Assembly (NCBI RefSeq): GCF_000737325.1
Contig: NZ_CP011125.1
Location: 62,001-126,000 of the forward strand
DNA length: 64,000 nt
Source: Sandaracinus amylolyticus
GTDB taxonomy: Bacteria > Myxococcota_A > Polyangia > Polyangiales > Sandaracinaceae
Reading direction: 5' to 3'
Below the pieces are notes generated by a model. That model had not been told where the DNA came from and did not search any database. It saw only the letters and a program-made list of their open reading frames with translations. Both the position numbers and the translations under genes were made by a program. Below, one piece after another: positions 27,469-36,200 of the stretch; the stretch's first letter is position 1; each line of letters starts with the position of its first letter.

Positions 27469-30400
27469 TCACGAGGGATCGCGGTACGGTCCCTCGCTCG
27501 TCGCGCTCTCCGACGTGCTGCGCAGCGCGTACGAGAGCAGCGCCGGCAGCACGAAGAGCCCGAGCAGCGTGCTCGACACGACGCCGCCCATCACCGCGGT
27601 CGCGAGCGGGCGCTGCACCTCGCTGCCCGCCGATCCCGAGATCGCCATCGGCAAGAAGCCGATCGCCGCGACCGTCGCGGTGAGCAGCACCGCGCGCAGC
27701 ACCGCGATCGCGCCGCTGCGGATCGCGTCCTCCACGCTCGCGCCGCCCTCGATGCGTCGCTTCACCTCGCTCGCCATCACCACGCCGTTGAGCACGGCGA
27801 TGCCGCAGAGCGCGATGAACCCGACCGCCGCGGGGATGCTGAACGGCATGCCGCGCGCCGCGAGCGCCGCGACGCCGCCGATCAGCGCGAAGGGCACGCC
27901 CGAGAACACCGCGAGCGCGTAGCGCACGTCGCCGAACGCGAAGAACAGCATCGCGAAGATGATCGCGAGCGCGATCGGCACGACCATCCCGAGGCGCGCG
28001 CTCGCGCGCTGGAAGTTCTCGAATTGCCCGCCCCACTCGAGGTCGTATCCGTCGGGCAGCTCGATGTCGCGCGCGACCGCGGCGCGCGCGTCGTCGACGA
28101 AGCTGATCAGATCGCGGCCGCGGATGTTCACCTCGATGCGCAGCCGGCGTCGCAGGCTCTGTCGACTGATCTGCGAAGGACCGTCGGCCTCGACCACGCT
28201 CGCGACCTGACCGATCGGCACCAGCGCTCCGTCGGACGTGCCGACGGGGAGCGCGCGGAACCCCTCGAGCGACTGCTCGATCGGCGGCAGCAGCACGCGC
28301 AGCTCCATGCGGCGCTGGCCCTCGAACACGTGGCCCACGCGACGCCCCTGGCGCGACGCCTCGACCGCCGCGAGCACCTCCTCGCTGCGCATGCCGTAGC
28401 GCGCGAGGCGCGTGCGATCCGGGCGCACGAGCAGCATCGGCATCCCGAGCGCGCGCTCGACGCGCACGTCGCCCGCGCCCGGCACGCTGCGCAGCACCGC
28501 GCCGATGCGGCGTCCGATCGAGCTCATGCGCTCGAGATCGTCGCCGAAGAGCAGGATCGCGACGTCGGCGCGCGAGCCCGAGATCATCTCGTTGGTGCGA
28601 TCCTCGATCGGCTGCGAGATCGAGACGAACGTCGAGGGCACCTCGGACTCGATCGCGGTCTTCATCGCCTCGCCGAGCGAGTCGAGATCGTGCGCGGTGG
28701 TCCACTCGTCCTTGGGGCGCAGCCGCACGAGGATGTCGGTGTTGTCCATGCCGACGGGATCGGTCGCGACCTCGGAGCGGCCGGTCATGCCGATCTGACT
28801 GACCACCTCGGGGAAGCGCGCGAGCACGCGCTCCACTTCGAGATCGAGCCGTCGCGCTTCGCTCAGGCCGAGGCTCGGGATCCGACGGATCGCGACGACG
28901 ATGTCGCCCTCGTCGATGCGCGGGACGAAGTCGGCGCCCAGCGAGCCGCCGATCGGGATGGTACAGACCAAGAGGACCACCGCGAGCCCGACGAGCGGAC
29001 CACGCGCGCGGATCGCGCGGTCCACCAGCGTCGTGTAGCGGCCCTCGAGCCAGCCGAGGAAGCCGCCGTGGTGGTGCCCTCCGCCCTTCAGGAAGAGCGC
29101 GGCGCCCGCGGGGAACACGAGCAGCGCGAACACGACCGAGCCGCCGAGCGCGAGCGCCATCGTGGTCGCCATCGGCCGGAACATCTTGCCCTCGGTGCCC
29201 TCGAGGCTGAGCAGCGGCACGTAGACGAGCAGGATGATCAGCACCGAGAACGCGACCGGGCGCGCGACCTGGCGGATCGCGTCGCCGATCGTCTCGGTGC
29301 GCGAGCGCTTCGAGAGATCCTCGATCGCGAGGCGCGCCATCACGGCCTCGACCATCACGATCGGTCCGTCGACGAGCAGGCCGAAGTCGATCGCGCCGAG
29401 CGACATGAGGCTGCCGTCGACGCCGAGCGCGATCATGCCCCACACCGCGAGGATCATCGCGAAGGGGATGCCGAGCGTGACGAGCAGCGCGGCGCGCCAC
29501 GAGCGCAGGAACACGAGGATGACGATCGCGACGAGGACGAGGCCCTCGACCAGGTTCGTCGCGACGGTCTCGAGCGTGCGCTCGATGAAGCTCGCGCGGT
29601 CGTAGACGACGTCGACCTCGACGTCGTCGGGGAGCTCGGCGCGGATGCGCGCCATTTCCTCGTGCACGCGCGACACGACCTCGCGCGAGTTCTGGCCGAT
29701 CAGCATCAGCACGATGCCGGTGACGGCCTCGCCTTCGCCGTTCTGGGTGACGACGCCGTAGGGCAGGGCGGCGCCCTCGCGCACCTCGCCGAGCTGGCGC
29801 ACGAGGATCGGCGTTCCGTCGTCGTCGGCGGAGACCACGACCGAGCCGATCTCCGCGACGTCGCGCAGGAGGCCCTCGCCGCGGATCACGTACTGCTCGG
29901 GGCCGCGCTCGATCCATCCGCCGCCGACGCTCGCGTTGCCGCGCTCGAGCGACTCGAGCACCTGGCCGAGCGTGAGCCCGTACGCCGCGAGGCGACGCGG
30001 GTCGAGCACGACCTGGAACTCCTTGGCCGCGCCGCCCATCGCGTTGACCTCGATCACGCCGGGCACGCTGCGCAGGCGCGGAGAGATCTCCCACTGCAGC
30101 ATCGAGCGCAGCTCCATCGAGCTCCGCTGCTCGCTGCGCAGCACGAACTGGTAGATCTCGCCGAGGCCGGTCGAGACGGGCGCGAGCTGCGGGCGCCCGA
30201 ATTCCGGCGGAATGTCGGCCTCCACTTCGCGCACGCGCTCGGTGACGAGCTGCCGCGCGAACCACACGTCGACGCCCTCTTCGAACACGATCGTGACCGC
30301 GGAGAGCCCACCGCGCGTGACCGAGCGCAGCTCGGTGAGGCCGGGCAGGCCGGTCATCGCCATCTCGACCGGGAACGTGACGAAGCGCTCCATCTCCTCG

Positions 30401-30573
30401 GCGGACAGACCACCCGCCTCGGTGAGCACGACGACCTGCACGTTCGTCACGTCCGGCACTGCGTCGACGGGAAGACGCGGCACCGCCCAGAAGCCGCTGA
30501 TCAACACCGCGACGCCGAGCACGACCATCAGCGCGCGCTGCTTGACCGAGAGATCCGTGATGCGCTCGAGCAT
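27469..30573 (-). CDS. czcA: Heavy-metal efflux RND transporter, CzcA/CusA family
   Basis: 1034 aa, full length for HME-RND pumps, with two six-TM halves each holding a large periplasmic loop. The N-terminal PVDAVPDVTNVQVVV signature is diagnostic, and TM4 carries DFGLLVDGPIVMVE, the proton-relay motif. It exports divalent cations or Cu+/Ag+ across the envelope as a trimer, with the adaptor and outer-membrane channel encoded just upstream. Which metal cannot be told. Starts 11 nt after the adaptor stop. Confidence 0.95.
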   Translation of the reverse strand: MLERITDLSVKQRALMVVLGVAVLISGFWAVPRLPVDAVPDVTNVQVVVLTEAGGLSAEEMERFVTFPVEMAMTGLPGLTELRSVTRGGLSAVTIVFEEGVDVWFARQLVTERVREVEADIPPEFGRPQLAPVSTGLGEIYQFVLRSEQRSSMELRSMLQWEISPRLRSVPGVIEVNAMGGAAKEFQVVLDPRRLAAYGLTLGQVLESLERGNASVGGGWIERGPEQYVIRGEGLLRDVAEIGSVVVSADDDGTPILVRQLGEVREGAALPYGVVTQNGEGEAVTGIVLMLIGQNSREVVSRVHEEMARIRAELPDDVEVDVVYDRASFIERTLETVATNLVEGLVLVAIVILVFLRSWRAALLVTLGIPFAMILAVWGMIALGVDGSLMSLGAIDFGLLVDGPIVMVEAVMARLAIEDLSKRSRTETIGDAIRQVARPVAFSVLIILLVYVPLLSLEGTEGKMFRPMATTMALALGGSVVFALLVFPAGAALFLKGGGHHHGGFLGWLEGRYTTLVDRAIRARGPLVGLAVVLLVCTIPIGGSLGADFVPRIDEGDIVVAIRRIPSLGLSEARRLDLEVERVLARFPEVVSQIGMTGRSEVATDPVGMDNTDILVRLRPKDEWTTAHDLDSLGEAMKTAIESEVPSTFVSISQPIEDRTNEMISGSRADVAILLFGDDLERMSSIGRRIGAVLRSVPGAGDVRVERALGMPMLLVRPDRTRLARYGMRSEEVLAAVEASRQGRRVGHVFEGQRRMELRVLLPPIEQSLEGFRALPVGTSDGALVPIGQVASVVEADGPSQISRQSLRRRLRIEVNIRGRDLISFVDDARAAVARDIELPDGYDLEWGGQFENFQRASARLGMVVPIALAIIFAMLFFAFGDVRYALAVFSGVPFALIGGVAALAARGMPFSIPAAVGFIALCGIAVLNGVVMASEVKRRIEGGASVEDAIRSGAIAVLRAVLLTATVAAIGFLPMAISGSAGSEVQRPLATAVMGGVVSSTLLGLFVLPALLSYALRSTSESATSEGPYRDPS

Positions 30574-30584
30574 CGTCGTGGGCC

Positions 30585-31775
30585 TCAGCGCTGGAGCTCG
30601 CTCTTGAGCGCGAACGCGCCCTCGACGACGAGCTGATCACCGACCTCGAGCCCGGCCTCGACCTCGACGAGCTCGCCGAGCGATGCGCCGAGGCGCAGCG
30701 GGCGCACCTCGTACTCGTCGCCGCCGAGCGCGACGAACGACGCGGGCTCGCCGCCGAGCTGGAGGATCGCGCTGCGCGGCGCGAGCACGCCGCGGTGGGC
30801 ACCGGCGTCGCGCGAGAGCCGCGCGTAGACGTACTGACCGGGACGAAGGAGACGCTCGGTGTTGTCGATCGAGACGCGCACACGACCGGTGCGCGTCTCG
30901 GGATCGACGATCGCGTCGACGTGCTCGACGTGGCCGCGGATCGCCGCGTCCTGCGCGGTCTCGGTGCGCACCTCGACGTCGTCGCCTTCGCGCACCCGCG
31001 CGAGGTCGCGCTCGTACACGTCGAGCAGCACCCACACCGTGTCGAGCGCCGCGACGCGCAGGATCGGATCGGTGGGCTCGACCACCTCGCCGAGCATCGC
31101 CGTGCGCTCGATGATCTCGCCCGCGATCGGCGCGCGCAGCGTGATCCCGGAGACGCGCCCGCCGCGCGCGATGCGCTCGAGCTCGCCGCGGGTCAGGCCC
31201 ATCGCGAGCAGGCGGTGCTCGGCGCCGCGCGCACGCGCGGAGAGCGCGCCCTCTTCGGCCTCGGCGCGCTCGAGCGATCCCGCGGTCGCGAGCTGTCGCG
31301 TCGCGAGCCCGCGCTCGCGCGTGAGCCGTGCGCTCGCGGCCTCGAGCTCGGCGAGCGCGGCGAGCCACTCGGCGATGGCATCGCCGAGCTCCGCGGTCTC
31401 GATGCGCACCAGCGGCGCGCCCGCCTCGACGCGATCTCCGTGCTCCACGAAGTACTCGGCGACCCGACCGACCACGCGCCCGCCGACGTCGGAGACGCGC
31501 GCGGGATCGAGCGCGATCGCGCCGACGACCTCGATGCCCGGCGCGATCGACGACTCCTCGACCGCGGCGACGCGGATGCCCGCGCGCTCGGCGAGGTGCT
31601 GTCCGAGGCGCACGCGCTCGCGCGTCGGCGCGCTCGCGACGGTCGTCGTCGGAGGCGACTGTCCGCTCGCCTCGGCGCGCAGCGATGCGCTCGCCAGCGC
31701 GCCTGCACCGCCTCCGAGCGCCGCGCCGATCGCGAGCAGCGTCGCGCGCTCGCGCCATCGCGAAAGCCTGATCAT
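30585..31775 (-). CDS. czcB: RND efflux periplasmic adaptor (CzcB-like)
   Basis: 396 aa with an N-terminal membrane anchor (ATLLAIGAALGGGAGALA). Membrane-fusion elements follow: a half-lipoyl start (GGRVVGRVAEYFVEHGDRVEAG), a coiled-coil hairpin rich in Ala/Glu/Arg, the second lipoyl half (ITLRAPIAGEIIE), a beta-barrel and a C-terminal domain (VEAGLEVGDQLVVEGAF). It links the RND pump to the outer-membrane channel. No His-rich metal-binding leader is present. ATG 31775 overlaps the upstream channel gene stop by 4 nt. Confidence 0.92.
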   Translation of the reverse strand: MIRLSRWRERATLLAIGAALGGGAGALASASLRAEASGQSPPTTTVASAPTRERVRLGQHLAERAGIRVAAVEESSIAPGIEVVGAIALDPARVSDVGGRVVGRVAEYFVEHGDRVEAGAPLVRIETAELGDAIAEWLAALAELEAASARLTRERGLATRQLATAGSLERAEAEEGALSARARGAEHRLLAMGLTRGELERIARGGRVSGITLRAPIAGEIIERTAMLGEVVEPTDPILRVAALDTVWVLLDVYERDLARVREGDDVEVRTETAQDAAIRGHVEHVDAIVDPETRTGRVRVSIDNTERLLRPGQYVYARLSRDAGAHRGVLAPRSAILQLGGEPASFVALGGDEYEVRPLRLGASLGELVEVEAGLEVGDQLVVEGAFALKSELQR

Positions 31776-33127
31776 TCCCACGTTCCTCCGATGGCGCGCT
31801 CCAGCGCGATCCGTGCGTTCCAGGCGTCGCGCAGCGCATCGAGGCGCTGCGCCCGCAGCGCGTAGACCTCGCGTCGCGCGTTCAGCACGCGGAAGAGATC
31901 GACCGCGCCCGCAGCGAGCAGCTCCTCGCTCATCGCGAGCGCGCGCTCCGCCGCGGCGAGCGCTTCGTCGTCGATCACGCGCAGGTGATCGAGCGACGTC
32001 TGCAGCGCGGCCCATGCCGCCGCGGCTTCGCGCTCCACGCTGCGCTCGGCGAGCACGCTCAGCTCGAGCTCGAGGTCGGACTGCCCGCGCGCGACCGCGC
32101 GCTCTCCCTGCGCGGTGCGGATCAGCGGGAGCCCCATCGTCGCGCTCACGCCCCACGAGTGCGCGGTGCGCTGGTTCCCTTGCGACTCCCACTCGAGCCC
32201 GACGAGGAGGAGATCGATCGACTCTGCGAACAAACGATCTTCGCTGAGGCGGTAGCGACGCGCGGCGGCCTGGTGGGCTCGGGGCTCGGCGCGGCGTTCG
32301 CTCGCGAGCGTGATCGCGGTGGCGAGATCCACGTCGCCTGGGGGGCCAGCCCCCGCGAGCGGCTCGACCTCGGGGCTCACGTCGGGATCGAGGTCGAGCG
32401 CGGCGCGGAACGCGGCCTGCGCCGCGAGGAGCGCGCGGCGGCGATCGGCGACCTCGGCGCGCGCGATGCCGAGCTCGGACGCGGCGAGCGACACGTCGAG
32501 CACCGTCGCGTCGCTGGCCTCGGCGCGGGCGCGCACGCTCGCGTGGGAGGCGCCGGCGACGCGCAGTCGATCCTCGGCGACCGCGAGGCGCTCCTGCGCG
32601 ATCGCGAGGTCGACGTATGCGCTCGCGACCTCGGCGCGCGCCTCGTTCGCCGCAGCCTCGGCGATCTCTTCGGACTCTTCGACGAGCTGATCGATCTCGT
32701 GCGACCACGCGCTCTGTCGGCCCGAGAGATCGAAGGGCAGCCCGAGCACGACGCCATACGTCGCGGCGGACTGATCGGGCATGCCGAAGAGCGCGCGCAC
32801 GCTGACGTAGGGATTGCCCACGACTGGCACGCTCCGGTGCGCGAGGTGCGCGCGCGCCGCGTCGACCTGTGCGCGCGCGGCCTGCACGCGCGGCGCACCG
32901 GTGATCGCGCGCGCCGCTGCGGCGCGGAGCGACCAGCGCGCGCGACGGCGATCGCTGCTCTCGTCGTCGATCTCGGCGACGACGCGGGCCTGTGCCGCGG
33001 CGTCGATCGGTGCCGCGATCGCCGCGACGCTCACGCCGAGCGCCAACACCGTGGCGCGCAGCGATCGATCGCGAGGCGAGGGCGAGGAGGGCACGGGCAA
33101 CACGTCGCCCGCGTCATGGCTCGTCAT
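31772..33127 (-). CDS. czcC: TolC-family outer membrane efflux protein (CzcC-like)
   Basis: 451 aa, first gene of the czcCBA-type operon. A signal region (VLALGVSVAAIAAPIDAAAQ) precedes the periodic helical repeats of TolC-like channels (EARAEVASAYVDLAIAQERL; an equivalent set recurs in the C-terminal half). The gene order outer-membrane channel, adaptor, pump and the 4-nt ATGA overlap with czcB support the call. No metal-sensing regulator gene is adjacent. Confidence 0.88.
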   Translation of the reverse strand: MTSHDAGDVLPVPSSPSPRDRSLRATVLALGVSVAAIAAPIDAAAQARVVAEIDDESSDRRRARWSLRAAAARAITGAPRVQAARAQVDAARAHLAHRSVPVVGNPYVSVRALFGMPDQSAATYGVVLGLPFDLSGRQSAWSHEIDQLVEESEEIAEAAANEARAEVASAYVDLAIAQERLAVAEDRLRVAGASHASVRARAEASDATVLDVSLAASELGIARAEVADRRRALLAAQAAFRAALDLDPDVSPEVEPLAGAGPPGDVDLATAITLASERRAEPRAHQAAARRYRLSEDRLFAESIDLLLVGLEWESQGNQRTAHSWGVSATMGLPLIRTAQGERAVARGQSDLELELSVLAERSVEREAAAAWAALQTSLDHLRVIDDEALAAAERALAMSEELLAAGAVDLFRVLNARREVYALRAQRLDALRDAWNARIALERAIGGTWE

Positions 33128-33174
33128 CGAGGCGGATTGATAACCGAGAACTCCGAGCGCGCAATATCGGGAAA

Positions 33175-33194
33175 ACCGATGGGTGCCAATCGGT
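33175..33194 (-). terminator. Candidate rho-independent terminator or operator before czcCBA
   Basis: Inverted repeat accgat-8 nt loop-atcggt; read on the minus strand it is followed by tttt. It lies 7 bp after the stop of the giant cyclase-like gene and 48 bp before the czcC start, so it could end the upstream transcript or bind a regulator of the efflux operon. The stem is only 6 bp. Confidence 0.35.
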
Positions 33195-33201
33195 CGATCC
33201 G

Positions 33202-36200
33202 CTACTTGCGCTCCATCGCCTCGACTCCGCTCCACCCCTCGGGCACGCCGCGCGCGCGGTACTCCTTCGCGCGCTCGAGATAACGATGCGCCGTCGCGTC
33301 GTGCTCGTACGCCGCGAGGAGCTTCTCGAACGAGTCGCTCGCGTCCGCGAACTCCGCGCGCTGGAACGCGGCGAGCGCGGCCTCGAACTCCGCGACGTGG
33401 TCGCGCTTCGCGCGCGCGCCCGCGTCGACGTCGCCGTCGAAGCACTCGTAGACGCGCACCACCTGCGACTTGCCCTTGGGACGGATGTCGCCGACGCGGC
33501 GCAGCCCGAAGCGCTCGAATGCGCGATCGACGCGCGCGATCGTGCTCTCGCTCGCCGCGATCGACACGCGCAGCTCCTTGGTGAGCCCCTCCATGCGCGC
33601 GGCGGTGTTCACGGTGTCCGAGACCAGCGCCGCGTCCATGCGATCGCGGTCGCCGATCACGCCGATCATCAGCGGCCCGGTGTGCATGCCGATGCCCATC
33701 GTGATCGGCATGCGCGCCTTCGCGCGGCGCTCTTCGTTGTAGCCGCGCAGCGCGCGCTGCATCGCGATCGCGGCGCGCAGCGCGTCCTCGGGCTCGCGCG
33801 GGAAGAACGCCATCACTCCGTCGCCGAGGAAGTCGCTCACCACGCCGCCGTGCTCGCCGATCACCGGCGTCATCCGCGAGAGGAACCCGTTGATGAAGCG
33901 GAAATTGTCGTCGGGCGACATCGACTCCGACAGCGACGTGTACGAGCGGATGTCGGCGAAGAGCACGGTCATGTCGCCGTGTCGCTGATCGCCGAGCCGC
34001 ACGTCGAGGATCGACTCCGCGCCGAGGAAGTCGAGGAACGCCTTGGGCGTGAAGCGCGAGTAGGCCTGCGTGAGCTGCGTCTGCTTGTCGAGCGCGGTCT
34101 CGAGGTTCCGGTAGAGCTTCGCGTTGTCGAGCGAGATCGCGATCTGTCCGCCGAGGACGCCGAGCAGCGTCAATCGCTCGGGCGTGAACGCGTCGGGCGC
34201 GAGGTTGTTCTCAAGGTACACGATCGCGCGCAGCGCGCCCTGGTGCACGATCGGCATGCACAGCATCGAGCGCACGCTGTGGCCCAGCACGTGCGGATCG
34301 CGCGCGAAGCGCGTCTCGGTGAGCGCGTCACCGACGACCAGCGCGCGCTTGCTGCGCGCGACGTACGCGATCGCCGTCTCGGGGAGCTCGGCCGACGCGA
34401 TCGCGAGGTCGAGGCCGGTCGACACCGCGCCCGTCGCGTCCTTGCGCGCGACGACGCGCCCCTCGTTGTCTTCCCAGAGCACGAGCGCGCCGCGCTGCGC
34501 GCCTGCGTTCTCCACCGCGATCTCGAGCAGCGTCGCGGCGAGCCGATCGAGCACGATCTCACCGCTGATCGCCGTGGTCGCCTTCACGACCGACGCGAGG
34601 TCGATGTCCGCCGAGACGTGCTGCGGCTCGTCGTGCGTCGCCTCGTGCCCGTGCGCCGCGAGCTCCGGGAACGCTGCCTCGAGCGCATCGGCCTTCGCGA
34701 TCGCGCCCCAGCGCAGATAGCCCTCGTGCGCGCGGCGGAGATACCACGTCGCGAGCTCGCGCCGCGCGCGGCCGCGATGGAAGCGCGCGGCGAGCTCGCA
34801 GGCGAGCGCGGCCTCTTGCACGTAGCCGTGCGTGGTCGCGCCTTCGATCGCCTGATCGTAGAGCTCGCGCGCCCGCGTGTGGTCGCTCTCGATGCGCGCG
34901 ATCTCCGCGGCGACGAGGTCGTGCTTGTGCTGGTAGTTCATCGGCGCGAAGCGGCCCCACTTCGCGAGCTTCGCCGCGTGCGCGCGCGCCTCGGCGAGCA
35001 GCGTCTTGCTGCGCTTGCCGCGCGCGCTCTCGCTCGCGCGGGCGCGCGCGAGCGCGTCCCAGAACGTCCAGTACGGCGTGTCGGGCAGGCCGGTCGCGGA
35101 CTCGAGCAGCGTCTTGGCCCGATCGCCGTGCTGCACCGCGAGATCCGCGCGATCGAACAGGTACCCGAGCATCACCTTGTTCGAGTGGAAGAAGAAGCGC
35201 GACGTCGCGTCGTCGCCCTTCGCGGTGAGCGTCTCGATCTCTCCGTCGTCGTAGGTCTCGCCGCGGAACTCGATCGGATGCGCGCTGCGGCCCATCAGGT
35301 TGAGCAGCGTCTGACGAAGCATGTCGCAGCGGCGGAACGCGGCGTTCTGCTCGAGCTGCGCGAAGATCGTGCTGTACGTCGCGGCCTCGCGCTCGAGCTC
35401 GGCGAGCGGACGACCGCAGTAGTGCATCCACAAGAGTCGGTAATAGGCAGACCACGTCGCGCCGACGAGATTGCCGGCCTTCATGCCCGAGTGATAGGCG
35501 TCGAGCAGCGGGTCGACGCACGTCGACAGGTGCTGCGTCCAGTGCGTGATGAACACGTAGAGGACGAAATAGACCTTCGCGAGATAGGTCTCGGCGCCGA
35601 GCTCGCGCATCGTCGTGAGCGCGGTGCGGCCGAACACCTCGCCCGAGCGGATGTCGCCGAGCACGCCGGAGAGCGTGATCGCGAAGGAGCCATATCCGAA
35701 CGGAGAGAGCGGCGAATTGCCGTACTTCACGCTCAGGTCGACCATCGCGAACACGAGCAGCGGAAACAGCGGACTGCCGCTCATGTACGCCGGCGGCACC
35801 ATGCGCTCGAGCAGCAACATCGCCTCGAGCTTGTGCGGGTCCGTCATGCGACGTTGCGTCGCGAGCTTCGGGACGTCCTTGCCAACGAGCGTGAGCTTCG
35901 TGCGCGCGAGGCCCGCGAGCACGTGCGGGAGCTTGGGCTCGCGCGGGAAGCGCACGCCGAGCTGCGCGAGCGCCTCGAGCCCGACCTTCATCGCGTCGTT
36001 CAGACGGTTCTGCGACGTGTACGCGTCGACGCGCAGGTTGTAGACGCGGATCGTCTCGAGGATCGACGCGCCCGCCGCTTGCGCCAGCACCGCGTCGATG
36101 TGCTGCTCCATGCGATCGATCGCGCTCGAGAGATACGCGCACTCCGCGGCCTCGGTGTGGAGCTGCAGCGCGAGCGGGCGATCGGTCGACCACGCGACGT

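Noticed and set aside
26491-30636. A 1381-codon open frame on the plus strand across the M48 and czcA region
   Set aside because: Antisense shadow of czcA; Arg/His/Glu/Asp-rich with no recognisable domain.
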